DNA of 64,000 bases from Stenotrophomonas sp. Marseille-Q4652 (GCF_916618915.1 NZ_CAKAKE010000001.1:1302001-1366000), one strand, 5' to 3'. Shown: positions 18,197 to 27,964, counted from the first letter of the stretch. Numbers and translations: made by a program. Notes: a model not told the origin generated them from the letters alone.

Positions 18197-19915
18197 TTCC
18201 TGCAGTTCCTTCTTGAACGGCACATCCGGCGGCGGTCGCGCCTGGGCCGGCTGCTCCTGCATGTTCGGATTGCTCAGGCCGCAGCCACCACCGAACTGCA
18301 GCAGCGACACCACGCAGGAAATGCGGGTATTGGTCCCGGGAATCGGGATCTCGATGTTCTTGATGCCCTTGCGCACCCACTCGGCCAGCAGCGATTCGCT
18401 CGGCACCCAGTACTTGTCGAACGAGGTCGGCGTGTGGTCGTAGGGCGGACGCTTGAGCCACGTGCCCGAGGCGGCAATGCGTTCGCGCGTCCAGGTATCC
18501 GAATCGCCACCGGGCGCGCCACGTTCAGCCTGGCCCGGGCCTTCGCCGGGCAGGCGCACGCTGCCGTCACGGTTGAACACGCCCTCGCCCCTGCCGGCAG
18601 ATGGGCCTGCCCTCGAGGCCGTCGACCAGTCATCACCACGGGCCGGGCGCGACCAGTCATCGCTGGCACCGGTAGATGCTGCCGGCGCAGGCCTGCCGGC
18701 TGGCGCCCGCGCTTCCTCGCGCCCCGTCGTGGGCGACGCCGTCGGCGCCTGTCCCTGCGCCGAGGCCGGAGCCGTGCTGGCTGATGGAGCAGTGGCGGCG
18801 GTCGCCGGTGCTGCGGCGGTGCCGGAGGTGGCCGGTTGCGTCGCCGGCGTCGGCGCGGCGACCGCCGGCTGCTCGGCCTCGGCAGGCGGCGCCGGAATGG
18901 CGGCCGGCCTCTCCCGCAGCGGAATCTCGCGCTCGCGCACGGCGGCAACGCCCAGTTCGCGGACACGGGCCTGCACCTCGCGCTGCGGCACCCGGACCGG
19001 GGCAACGACCGGTGCCTGGACCAGGGTGATCTCGCGCTCTCGCACCTGTACTTCGGCTGGAGGCAGCGCGCGTGGTGCCAGCGCGGGCTCCCGCACCTGC
19101 ACCACCGGCATTGGCGGACGCTCGACCAATGGGACCTCGCGTTCGCGCACCTGTACCTCGCGCGGACGCAGTTCGGCCGAGGTTACGACCGGAGCACGTA
19201 CGGTCGGCGGCGGAACCTGGAATTCACCGACCGGCTCGGCAGTTTCAGTGACCTGCAACGGCTGGTCGGCCGCAGGCACCGACTCCACCGGCACAGGGGT
19301 AGCGGGCAGCTGCGGGGATGGCGGCACCGGCGGAGCGGCCTCGGCCAAAGCGGTCTGGTCAGGCGGCTCGGACGCGGCAGGTGCGGGAGACGGCTGCGGA
19401 CGCGCCGGGCTCGCGCCTGCAGAAGCCGCAGCGGCGGACGCGGCCTCGGCCGGACTGGCCTCGCCCTCGGCGCCGCCTTCAGCCCCGCCCTCACCGATAA
19501 AGGCCACCTGCACGCGGCCGCCCTCGCCGCCTTCGGCATCGGGCTGGGAAGCGGCCATGCTGATCAGCGCCGCCCACACCAGCAGCGCCGCAAACAGGAC
19601 ATGCAGAAGGAAACTGGTCGCAGCCGCCGTCCAGCGCATCCAGCGCTGGTCATGTGGCGGCGGATCCCAGTCCTGCCAGAACAACTGGCGGAAGGCCCGC
19701 CACGGCGGCAGCATCGGCGCCACGCCACCGCTGGCCGCTGGCGGACGCTGCAGCATCTGCGCGACCACGTCGCCATCGTTGAAGGGCCGCGCCAGGGCCG
19801 GCAGCGAACGCAGCCAGATGCCCCACCCGTAGGGGAGCCCGGTCCTGCGCTCAAGGATGAGTCTGTCCGGCCGGCGGGCCAGCAGCAGTTGCAGGATGTC
19901 GTTGGCTCTCGTCAC
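18179..19915 (-). CDS. Transmembrane repetitive protein, TonB-like architecture
   Basis: A 578-residue protein, conserved in the Xanthomonadaceae under this descriptive name and without known function. The cytoplasmic N-terminus (1-93) is rich in aromatic and basic residues. One membrane helix follows at about 96-120. Then comes a long Pro/Ala/Glu-rich periplasmic stretch, with repeats built on V-Q-V-R-E-R-E-V/I-P-L at residues 252-267, 272-285, 288-302 and 312-337. The C-terminal part (about 450-578) is more globular, with YDHTPTSFDKYWVPSESLLA and IEIPIPGTNTRISCVV. The anchor plus extended linker resembles TonB/TolA, but I see no TonB-C motif. It lies 20 bp downstream of nfuA on the same strand. 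Confidence 0.8.
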   Translation of the reverse strand: MTRANDILQLLLARRPDRLILERRTGLPYGWGIWLRSLPALARPFNDGDVVAQMLQRPPAASGGVAPMLPPWRAFRQLFWQDWDPPPHDQRWMRWTAAATSFLLHVLFAALLVWAALISMAASQPDAEGGEGGRVQVAFIGEGGAEGGAEGEASPAEAASAAAASAGASPARPQPSPAPAASEPPDQTALAEAAPPVPPSPQLPATPVPVESVPAADQPLQVTETAEPVGEFQVPPPTVRAPVVTSAELRPREVQVREREVPLVERPPMPVVQVREPALAPRALPPAEVQVREREITLVQAPVVAPVRVPQREVQARVRELGVAAVREREIPLRERPAAIPAPPAEAEQPAVAAPTPATQPATSGTAAAPATAATAPSASTAPASAQGQAPTASPTTGREEARAPAGRPAPAASTGASDDWSRPARGDDWSTASRAGPSAGRGEGVFNRDGSVRLPGEGPGQAERGAPGGDSDTWTRERIAASGTWLKRPPYDHTPTSFDKYWVPSESLLAEWVRKGIKNIEIPIPGTNTRISCVVSLLQFGGGCGLSNPNMQEQPAQARPPPDVPFKKELQEENGSR

Positions 19916-19935
19916 CTGCGCCCGGGGCCGGAAGA

Positions 19936-20535
19936 TCAGGCAGCGCTGCCGCGCGGGATGTACGGCGCCTGGCCACTGTCGTGGTCAGTGGCGTCACGCA
20001 CCGCGGTCACGCCAGGCACTCGGCCCATCAGGGTCTTTTCGATGCCCTGCTTGAGGGTGACATCGGCCATGCCGCAACCGTGGCAGCCACCACCAAAGCG
20101 CAGCAGCACCACGCCTTCGGCCGAGACTTCCTGCACCGCGACCTTGCCGCCGTGCGAAGCCAGCTGCGGGTTGATCTCGTTCTCCACCACCCACTGCACG
20201 CGCTCGACCATCGAGGCCGATTCGCCCGGCGCTGCGCCCTTGATCTTGGGCGCCTTGATGGTCAGCTGCTGGGCACCGGTGGCCTGGGTGACGAAGTCGA
20301 TCTCGGCACCGTCCAGCCAGCCGACACTGTCGGCCGACACGTACAGGGTGAAGCCCTCGCAGTCCACCGCCCACTCGTCGCCGGCCAGGTCCGCCGGCTC
20401 GGCGAACTCCAGGCGGGCGTCGGCACGCGGCGTTCCCGGATCGACCGCACTCAGACGCACACCCATGCCGGGAATGGCCTCGCGTTCGATCAACTTGCGG
20501 AAGTGGCGCTGCGCGCTGTCTGAAATCTGGATCAT
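19936..20535 (-). CDS. nfuA: Fe-S biogenesis protein NfuA
   Basis: A 199-residue [4Fe-4S] carrier. The N-terminal half is a degenerate A-type domain (about 1-95) that has lost the metal cysteines, and the C-terminal Nfu domain has the CXXC site C151-H-G-C154 in [14 protein letters not shown]. This fusion is diagnostic of NfuA rather than of a plain NifU-like protein. It delivers clusters under oxidative stress or iron limitation. It diverges from phhB and precedes the repetitive protein. Confidence 0.95.
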   Translation of the reverse strand: MIQISDSAQRHFRKLIEREAIPGMGVRLSAVDPGTPRADARLEFAEPADLAGDEWAVDCEGFTLYVSADSVGWLDGAEIDFVTQATGAQQLTIKAPKIKGAAPGESASMVERVQWVVENEINPQLASHGGKVAVQEVSAEGVVLLRFGGGCHGCGMADVTLKQGIEKTLMGRVPGVTAVRDATDHDSGQAPYIPRGSAA

Positions 20536-20618
20536 CTGGTTATTCTAGCTTGTGATCGTGACGGCGCATTCGCCGCCACTGCGACACGATGTTCCAGCCC
20601 AAGGAAATGGAGATTGCG

Positions 20619-20960
20619 ATGGCCGACCTGACTTCCCTTGCCCAGGCACACTGCGTGCCGCGCAAGGGCCCCGAACACAAACTCGGCGACGCCCGCGTTT
20701 CCGGACTGCTGGCGCAACTGCCGGGCTGGCAAGTGGTCGAGGACGGCCATGCCCTGTCGCGCACTTTCACCTTCCGCGACTACCACCACACCATGGCCTT
20801 CGTGAATGCGCTGGCATGGATTGCACACGCCGAGGACCATCATCCGGACCTGTCGGTCCACTACGACCGGGTGGTGGTGCGTTATTCCACCCATGACGTG
20901 GGCGGGCTGAGCGAGAACGACTTCATCTGTGCAGCCCGGGCTTCGGCCCTCGTGGAGTAG
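20619..20960 (+). CDS. phhB: Pterin-4a-carbinolamine dehydratase
   Basis: A 113-residue enzyme of the PCD/DCoH family that dehydrates 4a-hydroxytetrahydrobiopterin formed by phenylalanine hydroxylase. The core is [20 protein letters not shown] followed by [14 protein letters not shown], which contains the catalytic histidines. GGAG six bases upstream supports the ATG at 20619 ([12 protein letters not shown]); an in-frame ATG ten codons earlier is less likely. No phenylalanine hydroxylase gene is nearby, so a general recycling role is possible. The next gene begins 3 bp after the stop. Confidence 0.92.
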   Translation: MADLTSLAQAHCVPRKGPEHKLGDARVSGLLAQLPGWQVVEDGHALSRTFTFRDYHHTMAFVNALAWIAHAEDHHPDLSVHYDRVVVRYSTHDVGGLSENDFICAARASALVE

Positions 20961-20963
20961 GAC

Positions 20964-21377
20964 ATGAACATGCGCATTGCACTGACCCTTGCCGCCACCG
21001 CCAGCGTGCTGGCCGCCTGCGGCAAATCCGAACCGCAGGCCCCGGCCATCGCCCCGACCCAGGTCGCCGCGGTGCAGACCCCGCCGCCGGAATACCCGAT
21101 CGAGCTGGCCTGCACCGGCGTCGGCGGCAAAAGCGTGCTGACCGTCGTGGTCGGCGTCGAGGGCGCGCCGACCGACGTACGCCTGCAGGCCAGCAGCGGC
21201 AATGCCCAGCTGGATGAATCGGCGCAGCAGCGGGTGCGCGAATGGAAGTTCAAGCCGGCCACCCGCAATGGTCAGGCGGTGCCGACTACGATCCAGGTGC
21301 CGGTGAGCTTCAATCCACCGCAGCCCCGCCCGGACCAGTGCTTCGTCATCGAGGAACGCCTGCGCCGGGGCGGCTGA
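20964..21377 (+). CDS. Lipoprotein with TonB C-terminal-like domain
   Basis: A 137-residue protein with a lipobox ending VLAAC (Cys19), a short linker, and a domain starting YPIELACTGVGGKSVLTVVVGVEGAPTDV and continuing with DESAQQRVREWKFKPATRNG. This last block is the familiar TonB-C/energy-transducer signature. It lacks a membrane anchor other than the lipid and lacks a Pro-rich spacer, so it is not a functional TonB. A role in the envelope is inferred only from the lipobox. It is 3 bp from phhB. Confidence 0.8.
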   Translation: MNMRIALTLAATASVLAACGKSEPQAPAIAPTQVAAVQTPPPEYPIELACTGVGGKSVLTVVVGVEGAPTDVRLQASSGNAQLDESAQQRVREWKFKPATRNGQAVPTTIQVPVSFNPPQPRPDQCFVIEERLRRGG

Positions 21378-21441
21378 CCGGCCTTGATCGCCGCTTCACC
21401 TGCTCCGGGCAAGGCTGCCCAACCCAGAACCGTTCCCGCGC

Positions 21442-22251
21442 ATGATCGACATCCCCAGCGGCCACTTGTGGATCGCCTTCGCCGTAACAACCGCAGCGGG
21501 ACTGGCCACCGGCCTGGGCAGCCTGATGGTGCTGTTCTCCAGCCGGCCGAACCCGCGCGTGCTGGCCTTCGGTCTGGCCTTCGCCGGCGGCGCCATGGTC
21601 TACGTGTCGCTGTCGGAGATCCTCAACAAATCCATCGCCGCATTCACTACTGCCTACAACGACAGGCTGGGCTTCACCTACGGCACGGCCGCCTTCCTTG
21701 CCGGCATGCTGTTGATCATGGCGATCGATCACCTGGTCCCCAATCCGCACGAGAGCCTGGACAAGAAGGATCCGGTGTTCGATGGCAGCAACCGCAGCTA
21801 CATCAAGCGGGTCGGCCTGCTCACCGCGGTGGCGATCTCCGCGCACAACTTCCCCGAAGGCCTGGCGACCTTCTTCGCGACACTGGAAAGTCCGTCAGTC
21901 GGCATGCCGTTGGCCTTCGCGATTGCCATCCACAACGTGCCCGAGGGCATCGCCATCGCGGTGCCGGTCTACTTCGCCACCCGCAACAAGTTCTACGCCT
22001 TTGGCGCCAGCCTGCTCTCGGGCCTGGCCGAGCCGATTGGCGCCGCGCTGGGTTATTTCGCCCTGGCTGGTTCGCTGTCCCACGCCACCTTCGGCTGGGT
22101 GTTCGGCCTGATCGCCGGGATCATGGTGTTCCTGGCGCTGGACGAACTGCTGCCGGCCGCCAAGCGCTACGCCCGCGGGCACGAGACCGTGTACGGGCTG
22201 GTTTCGGGGATGGCGGTGCTGTCGATCAGCCTGGTGCTGTTCAAGTGGTGA
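21442..22251 (+). CDS. zupT: ZIP family divalent metal transporter ZupT
   Basis: A 269-residue, eight-helix inner-membrane importer for zinc and other divalent metals. The two metal-site helices are evident: HNFPEGLATF (about residues 136-145) and HNVPEGIAIAVPVYF (about 164-178), whose His, Asn/Glu and Glu residues form the binuclear site. The loop between helices 3 and 4 is hydrophilic (HLVPNPHESLDKKD). Length matches ZupT. It is transcribed with the preceding lipoprotein or from the 64-bp gap; no Zur box is evident. Confidence 0.93.
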   Translation: MIDIPSGHLWIAFAVTTAAGLATGLGSLMVLFSSRPNPRVLAFGLAFAGGAMVYVSLSEILNKSIAAFTTAYNDRLGFTYGTAAFLAGMLLIMAIDHLVPNPHESLDKKDPVFDGSNRSYIKRVGLLTAVAISAHNFPEGLATFFATLESPSVGMPLAFAIAIHNVPEGIAIAVPVYFATRNKFYAFGASLLSGLAEPIGAALGYFALAGSLSHATFGWVFGLIAGIMVFLALDELLPAAKRYARGHETVYGLVSGMAVLSISLVLFKW

Positions 22252-22294
22252 CACCGACGGGGCGGTACCAGCGCCCCCTGGCGGGCGCCATTCC

Positions 22295-23269
22295 TCAGCC
22301 CAGCCGGTCCAGAGCCTGGACCAGTTCCTCGGCCAGCGGTGCATTCAATACATAAGGTGTGTTGCCGCCATCGAGCGCGAATTCCAGCGAGGCGGCGTGC
22401 AGGAACAGGCGCTTCAGCCCGATCTGCTCACGAAGCCGCTTGTTGACGTCCGGATCGCCGTACTTGTCGTCACCGGCCACGGCATGACCGATGTGCTGGG
22501 CATGCACGCGGATCTGGTGGGTGCGACCGGTCTCGATGCGGACCTCGCAATAGGAATGCCCACCGCGCCGCTCGAGCACCTTGAAGTGGCTGACCGAAGG
22601 CTTGCCGATTGGGTTGACCTGGACGTGGCGCTCGCCGCCCTGGCGCAGGCCGACATGCAGCGGCGCATCGACGGTCATCACCCCGTCGGGCATGCGCCCG
22701 GCCAGCAGGGTCAGGTAGCGCTTCTGGATCCCGCCGTGGTCTTCCCGCATCAGTGCCTGCAGCTCGCTCAGCGCCGAACGCTTCTTGGCCATCACCAGCA
22801 GGCCGGAGGTGTCGCGGTCCAGCCGGTGCACCAGCTCCAGATTGCCCTGCGGACGCAGCACCCGCATGGTCTCGATCGCGCCGTGGCTGATGCCGCTGCC
22901 ACCGTGCGAAGCCACGCCTGACGGCTTGTTGATCACCAGCAGGCGTGCATCCTCGAACACGATCGCCTGCTCCATCCGCGCCAGGAAGGCGTCGGGCGGC
23001 GGCGTCTTGTCGCCTGCCTCACTGAGATTGACTGGCGGGATACGGACCTCGTCGCCCCCTTCCAGCTTGCGCTCGGCCTTGGCCCGGCCGCCGTTGACCC
23101 GCACCTGGCCACTGCGCACCAGCTTGTAGACCAGGCTGCGCGGCGCGCCCTTGAGCTGGCCCAGCAGGAAGTTGTCCAGGCGCTGTCCGCCTCGGTCCTC
23201 GGGGACCTTGATCATGCGCACGCTGGTCTTGGCCGCAGGCGATTTGCGGTTGCTATCGGAGTCAATCAT
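22295..23269 (-). CDS. rluC: 23S rRNA pseudouridine synthase RluC
   Basis: A 324-residue RluA-family enzyme. An S4-like RNA-binding domain (about 25-90, with QRLDNFLLGQLKGAPRSLVYKLVRSGQVRVNG) precedes the catalytic domain, whose HRLDRDTSG motif holds the active-site Asp near residue 155. The family makes pseudouridine at 955, 2504 and 2580 of 23S rRNA. It diverges from rne, a very widespread gene pair. The ATG at 23269 overlaps the candidate rne promoter, so the two may be controlled jointly. Confidence 0.95.
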   Translation of the reverse strand: MIDSDSNRKSPAAKTSVRMIKVPEDRGGQRLDNFLLGQLKGAPRSLVYKLVRSGQVRVNGGRAKAERKLEGGDEVRIPPVNLSEAGDKTPPPDAFLARMEQAIVFEDARLLVINKPSGVASHGGSGISHGAIETMRVLRPQGNLELVHRLDRDTSGLLVMAKKRSALSELQALMREDHGGIQKRYLTLLAGRMPDGVMTVDAPLHVGLRQGGERHVQVNPIGKPSVSHFKVLERRGGHSYCEVRIETGRTHQIRVHAQHIGHAVAGDDKYGDPDVNKRLREQIGLKRLFLHAASLEFALDGGNTPYVLNAPLAEELVQALDRLG

Positions 23270-23282
23270 GGGGCTTGGTTTC

Positions 23283-23291
23283 TGCTACACT
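23283..23291 (+). promoter_or_regulatory. Putative extended -10 promoter of rne
   Basis: TGC-TACACT at 23283-23291 fits an extended -10 element (TGn upstream of TACACT). The -35 region is poor. Initiation near 23298 gives an rne leader of about 377 nt. Confidence 0.45.
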
Positions 23292-23297
23292 CGGGCC

Positions 23298-23674
23298 GCG
23301 AGATAAGGGATTGATTTCGTTGGAAGTTGACCAGGGCCAGAAGCCCCGCTTCCCGCGAATCCGGCACAGTGCGCGGCCACCGCCCCCGGGGCGGCCATGT
23401 TAGCGGCTCACCGGCGTTCCCGGCCATCGCCGGATGCCTGACAAGCATTCGCGCTGAACATGCCCCGCGCGGCGCCCCAGCCAGTCTGGAGCCGCCGCCG
23501 GCCCCGAAACACCTTGAAAAACATAGAGAAGCGCTCCCGCGGCCTGCCGTGGTGTCGTAGCGCTGGAAACCCAAGCCGCCCTCCCCGCGCATGCGCGAAT
23601 GGGCGGCGAACCGTGTCCAGAGGCGAAGCCCCATGGCGTTCCGCGCGGTAGCAGCGCGCGAGGAACGCACAACA
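23298..23674 (+). promoter_or_regulatory. rne: Long structured 5' leader of rne
   Basis: This stretch of about 380 nt has no credible gene and lies between the predicted transcription start and the rne ATG. It is GC-rich with several self-complementary segments, for example CCGCCCCCGGGGCGG at 23380-23394. In E. coli the rne mRNA has a 361-nt leader through which RNase E represses its own synthesis. Length and position are matched here, but the sequence is not similar enough to name the hairpins. Confidence 0.45.
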
Positions 23675-26600
23675 ATGAAGCGAATGCTGATCAATGCCAC
23701 GCAGGCAGAAGAACTGCGCGTGGCAATCGTGGACGGCCAGACCCTCTACGACATCGACATCGAACAGCCGTCCCGGGAACAGAAGAAGTCCAACATCTAC
23801 AAGGGCCGCATCACCCGCCTCGAGCCGTCGCTGGAAGCGGCCTTTGTCGAATACGGCGGTGACCGCCACGGCTTCCTGCCGCTGAAGGAAATCTCCCGCG
23901 ATTACTTCCAGGCCGGCGTCGACCACAACAAGGCGACGATCAAGGAACTGCTGCGCGAAGGCCAGGAAGTGGTCGTGCAGGTGGACAAGGAAGAGCGCGG
24001 CAACAAGGGCGCGGCGCTGACCACGTTCATCTCGCTGGCCGGCCGCTACATGGTGCTGATGCCGAACTCCCCGACCGCTGGCGGCGTTTCGCGCCGGATC
24101 GAGGGCGAGGACCGCGCTGCGCTGAAGGAAGCGCTGGACAAGCTGAACATCCCCGACGACATGGGCGTGATCATCCGCACCGCCGGCGTCGGCCGCGATG
24201 CGGAGGAACTGCAGTGGGACCTGGATTACCTTCTGCAGGTGTGGCGCTCGATCGCCGAGGCCGCGCTGACCAAGCCGGCTCCGTTCCTGATCTACCAGGA
24301 ATCGCGGCTGATCGTCCGTGCCCTGCGTGACTACCTGCGTTCCGACATCGGCGAGATCCTGGTCGACACCGAGGAGCTGTACGAGACCGCGCGCGAGTTC
24401 ATGCAGCAGGTGATGCCGCAGACCCTGCGCAAGCTCAAGCACTACAAGGACGACATACCGCTGTTCAACCGCTTCCAGATCGAATCGCAGATCGAGGCGA
24501 TCTACGAGCGCAACGTGCGCCTGCCGTCCGGCGGCTCGATCGTTGTCGACCAGACCGAAGCGCTGACCGCCATCGACGTGAACTCCTCGCGCGCCACCAA
24601 GGGCAGCGACATCGAGGAGACCGCGTTCCAGACCAACCTGGAAGCGGCCGAGGAAGTGGCCCGCCAGCTGCGCCTGCGCGACCTGGGCGGCCTGGTGGTC
24701 ATCGACTTCATCGACATGTCCTCGAACAAGCACCAGCGCGAAGTCGAGAACCGCCTGCAGAACGCCCTCAAGTACGACCGCGCCCGGGTCCAGCTCGGCC
24801 GCATCAGCCGCTTCGGCCTGATGGAAATGAGCCGCCAGCGCCTGCGCCCGAGCCTGGGTGAGTCCAGCCAGATCGTGTGCCCGCGTTGCGACGGCCATGG
24901 CCGCATGCGCAGCGTCGAATCGCTGTCGCTGTCGATCATCCGCGTCGCCGAAGAGCATGCGATGAAGGAGAACACCGGACAGGTGCTGGTCCAGGCCCCG
25001 GTGGAAATCGCCAACTTCCTGCTCAACGAGAAGCGCGGCGCGCTGCGCGAGATCGAGACCCGCCACGACGCGCCGATCATCATCGTTGCCGACGAGCAGA
25101 TGCAGACCCCGCACTACGAGGTCACCCGCCTGCGCGAGAACGAGCTGGGCGAAGAGAGCAGCAAGCCGAGCTACCAGCGCGGCACCCCGCGCAAGCTGCC
25201 GGTGCATGCCCTGACCAAGGCCCAGCTGAACATCCCGCCGGCTCCGGCGGTGACCAACGTCAAGCACAGCTCGCCCGCCCCGGTGCGCGAGGTGGTGGAG
25301 CCGGAACCGGCGCCCGCCCCGGCCCCCGTGGCCGCGCCGGTCGCCGCTCCTGCAGCCGTGGGTGTCGTCGGCTGGCTCAAGCGCATCTTCGGCGGCGAAC
25401 CGGCAGCGCCGGCCGCCCCGGCCCAGCGCCAGCAGCAGGACGGCAACCGCGGCAACCGCAACGATCGCGGCGACCGCAACCAGCGTCGTGACGGCAACCG
25501 CAACGGCAATGGTGCCCAGGGCCGCAATGGCCAGCCGCGCCGCGAGGAGCGCCGCGACGACCGTCGCCAGAACGGCACCCCGTCCCAGGCACCGGCCTCC
25601 GGCAATGCCGGCAGCGCCAACAATGCGCAGCGTCCGCAGAAGCAGAAGGGCGAGCAGCAGCAGCCCAAGCAGCGCAATGAGCCGCGTGGCGAACAGCAGC
25701 AGCCGAAGCTGAAGCAGGCCCGGCAGCCGCGTCCGCAGGATGGCGAGCGCCAGGTGCAGGGTGACAAGCCGGCCCGCCAGCCGCAGGACACCGAGAAGCA
25801 GCAGGCCCTGCCGGCGGCCGCCGAGGCCGCAACTGTGGCTCCGGCCGTAGCCGCCGCCACCGTGGCTGCCGCCCCGACCGTCCGTACCGAAGCACAGCCG
25901 AAGGCGGCCGAACAGGTCGCACCGGTTGAGGAAGTAGCGGAAGTCGCAGCCGCCTCCGAAGCCAGCCTCCCCAGCGCTCCGGGTGAGGAAGGTAATGGCG
26001 AAGGCAGCTCGCGCCGCCGTCGCGGCCGCCGCGGTGGTCGTCGTCGTCGTCGCGGTGGTGCCGAGGGCGAAGCCAGCAATGGCGATTCGCTGGATAACGG
26101 CGATGATTCCACTGACGATGCCGACAGTATCGAAGAAAGCGGACAGGCCAGCCGCGAGCCGGGCATGACCGTCAGCGGCAAGCAGCCGGAGTTCGATTTC
26201 GACGACGAGCTGGTTGCAACGCCGGCCACCGCGGCGGTCGAAGCGCCGCGCGAAGCCAAGGCCGAACAGGCCAAGGCAGCGCCGGCTCCGTCCAACGCTC
26301 CGGCCGGGGAAGCTGCAGCCGCCGCTCCGGCAGCAGTTGCCGCTACCGTGGTGGCAACCGACGCCAGCACTGAAGCGCTGGCCGCACCGGCCCCGCTCGT
26401 ATCGGCCCCGGTCGTATCGGCCCCGGTCGAAGTTGCCGAACCCAAGTGGGCCGAAGCCCAGCCGCAGACTGCCAGCACCGACGCCGAAGCGCCGGTACGC
26501 AGCGAGCCGGTGCAGACCACGATGCTCGACGAACTGGCCGCGATCGAGCCGGCCAGGGTTGCCGAGCAGCGTGCACCTGCGCCCTCCCCGGCCCCGGTGA

Positions 26601-26806
26601 CGGAAGTCGCCGTGGAAGCGCCCCCGGCCGTGCGCCCGTTCGAGGAAGTCAAGGCTCCGGCCGAACCGACGGAAGCCCCGGGCCCGGTGAAAATCACCGA
26701 CGCCCCGGCCGCCGAGGTTGCCGCGCCGGCAGCCGAAGAAGCCGCTTCGGCTGCTGGCACCGAGCCGGCCGAGACCGAAGAGAAGAAGGAGCCCCACGCA
26801 GGCTGA
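23675..26806 (+). CDS. rne: Ribonuclease E
   Basis: A 1043-residue endoribonuclease and degradosome scaffold. The catalytic half holds the S1 domain (about 37-120), the 5' sensor region, the metal-binding Asp residues D301 (TAIDVNS) and D344 (VVIDFIDM), and the Zn-link C402/C405 ([10 protein letters not shown]). The numbering is offset by two from E. coli. The C-terminal half (about 520-1043) is disordered: a short hydrophobic/basic segment [11 protein letters not shown] near 568-578, an Asn/Arg/Gln-rich stretch, an Arg-rich RNA-binding patch near 785-800, then Ala/Pro/Glu-rich sequence. The start at 23675 ([15 protein letters not shown]) is fixed by homology. Confidence 0.97.
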   Translation: MKRMLINATQAEELRVAIVDGQTLYDIDIEQPSREQKKSNIYKGRITRLEPSLEAAFVEYGGDRHGFLPLKEISRDYFQAGVDHNKATIKELLREGQEVVVQVDKEERGNKGAALTTFISLAGRYMVLMPNSPTAGGVSRRIEGEDRAALKEALDKLNIPDDMGVIIRTAGVGRDAEELQWDLDYLLQVWRSIAEAALTKPAPFLIYQESRLIVRALRDYLRSDIGEILVDTEELYETAREFMQQVMPQTLRKLKHYKDDIPLFNRFQIESQIEAIYERNVRLPSGGSIVVDQTEALTAIDVNSSRATKGSDIEETAFQTNLEAAEEVARQLRLRDLGGLVVIDFIDMSSNKHQREVENRLQNALKYDRARVQLGRISRFGLMEMSRQRLRPSLGESSQIVCPRCDGHGRMRSVESLSLSIIRVAEEHAMKENTGQVLVQAPVEIANFLLNEKRGALREIETRHDAPIIIVADEQMQTPHYEVTRLRENELGEESSKPSYQRGTPRKLPVHALTKAQLNIPPAPAVTNVKHSSPAPVREVVEPEPAPAPAPVAAPVAAPAAVGVVGWLKRIFGGEPAAPAAPAQRQQQDGNRGNRNDRGDRNQRRDGNRNGNGAQGRNGQPRREERRDDRRQNGTPSQAPASGNAGSANNAQRPQKQKGEQQQPKQRNEPRGEQQQPKLKQARQPRPQDGERQVQGDKPARQPQDTEKQQALPAAAEAATVAPAVAAATVAAAPTVRTEAQPKAAEQVAPVEEVAEVAAASEASLPSAPGEEGNGEGSSRRRRGRRGGRRRRRGGAEGEASNGDSLDNGDDSTDDADSIEESGQASREPGMTVSGKQPEFDFDDELVATPATAAVEAPREAKAEQAKAAPAPSNAPAGEAAAAAPAAVAATVVATDASTEALAAPAPLVSAPVVSAPVEVAEPKWAEAQPQTASTDAEAPVRSEPVQTTMLDELAAIEPARVAEQRAPAPSPAPVTEVAVEAPPAVRPFEEVKAPAEPTEAPGPVKITDAPAAEVAAPAAEEAASAAGTEPAETEEKKEPHAG

Positions 26807-26828
26807 TCGGCCTGCAGGGCGCCGACGA

Positions 26829-26860
26829 AAAGAAGCGGCCTCCGGGCCGCTTCTTTTTTT
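26829..26860 (+). terminator. Intrinsic terminator after rne
   Basis: AAAGAAGCGGCC pairs perfectly with GGCCGCTTCTTT across a TCCG loop, followed by more T residues. It is 22 nt after the rne stop. Confidence 0.9.
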
Positions 26861-26944
26861 CCAGGCTCCAAGGACGCGGTACGTGCTTGCCAATACGGCA
26901 ACACCCTGGGTTCGCTGCCCACGCGAGAAGCGCATGCTCGTCCG

Positions 26945-26978
26945 AAAAAAAGCCGGGCCATCGGCGGCCACAGCCAGC
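26945..26978 (-). terminator. Orphan terminator-like hairpin on the minus strand
   Basis: On the minus strand a GGCC/GGCC stem extended by GCTG/CGGC (one G-U pair) is followed by seven T residues (plus-strand A-run 26945-26951). No annotated minus-strand gene ends here; the nearest upstream gene has its own terminator at 27165-27191. The remaining gap 26861-27230 holds no credible protein gene. Confidence 0.45.
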
Positions 26979-27164
26979 ACGGGGTCGCAACTCGAGCTTC
27001 GACAGCGTGCCGACACCTGCGTACGGCATGCCCGGCCCATGCTGGGGACCCCCTGGGTCAACCAGCGCAGACGGTGCATGTATGCCGGGGGCCGCCGGCG
27101 CATGGCAGGCACGCGATGCAGGTGACCGTAGCCCGCCTTGGGCCCCGATTGACTGCCCCATCAA

Positions 27165-27191
27165 CAAGAAGGCCCGCGATGTGCGGGCCTT
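27165..27191 (-). terminator. Terminator after the GacA-type regulator
   Basis: AAGGCCCGC (27169-27177) and GCGGGCCTT (27183-27191) form a nine-pair stem with a five-base loop. Read on the minus strand it is followed by CTTGTT, a modest U-tract. Confidence 0.65.
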
Positions 27192-27230
27192 GTCACTGAA
27201 GTGCGCTGGTATCAGGGCGATACCCCAGCG

Positions 27231-27878
27231 TCAGATCGGACGCGCGGGCTCCAGCAGCCCGTACTGGCTGGCCAGACGGGCCAGCGCGATGCTGTCGCTG
27301 ATGCCGATCTTCTCGAACAGCCGCGCCTTGTGGGTGTTGATGGTCTTGGCGCTCAGGCACAACCGACGGGCGATCTCTTCCTGGCGCAGGCCCTGGGTAA
27401 GCAGCAGCGCCACTTCCAGCTCGCGCGGCGACAGCGCATCGAACGGCGATTCGCTGCCTTCCAGGTTGGCCAGCGCGAGGTTCTGGGCAATGGTGGTACC
27501 GAGGTAGCGGCGCCCCATGGCAACGTCGTGCACGGCGCGCACCAGCTCCTGGGCATCGCCACCCTTGCCCACGTAGCCGGAGGCACCGGCCTCCAGCAGG
27601 CGCTTGGGCAGCGGGCCATCCTCCAGAACGGAGACGATGACGACCTTCGTTCCCAGTCCGCTGCGTACGATGCGCTCTGTCACTTCCAACCCGCTGACGC
27701 CGGGCAGGTGCAGGTCGCACAGGACGACATCGGGCTTGAGCTGGCGCACCAGCGGCAAGGCGCTCTCGCCGCTTTCGGCCTCGCCGACGACCTCGATGCC
27801 GGTTTCGCCGGCAAGGATCATCTTGATGCCGGTGCGCACCAGTGCGTGATCGTCGATCAAAAATACCCTGATAGTCAT
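27231..27878 (-). CDS. gacA: GacA/UvrY-type LuxR response regulator
   Basis: A 215-residue two-component regulator. The receiver domain (1-120) has the acidic pair D9/D10, the phosphorylation site D55 (VLCDLHLPG) and the conserved Lys K105 (GYVGKGG). The LuxR helix-turn-helix domain (about 147-210) has LSPRELEVALLLTQGLRQEE and KTINTHKARLFEKIG. This combination is GacA/UvrY-like; GacA homologues activate small RNAs that titrate CsrA, whose gene is also in this window. The sensor kinase is not adjacent. GGGGAG seven bases before the ATG at 27878 is a good ribosome-binding site. Confidence 0.88.
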   Translation of the reverse strand: MTIRVFLIDDHALVRTGIKMILAGETGIEVVGEAESGESALPLVRQLKPDVVLCDLHLPGVSGLEVTERIVRSGLGTKVVIVSVLEDGPLPKRLLEAGASGYVGKGGDAQELVRAVHDVAMGRRYLGTTIAQNLALANLEGSESPFDALSPRELEVALLLTQGLRQEEIARRLCLSAKTINTHKARLFEKIGISDSIALARLASQYGLLEPARPI

Positions 27879-27964
27879 CCCTGTACTCCCCTACAGCAAT
27901 AACGGGGGCAGCCTAGCCCCCAGGTAGATTCCGGACAAGCCAGATCCATGGCTTGCAGCCGCCC

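Noticed and set aside
20964..21377. A true TonB protein
   Set aside because: It has a lipobox rather than a membrane helix and no Pro-rich spacer, so it can only share the C-terminal domain fold.
23408..27112. A 1234-codon minus-strand frame opposite rne
   Set aside because: Composition (Gly/Arg/Leu-rich) is a product of the GC-rich antisense; rne on the plus strand is unambiguous.
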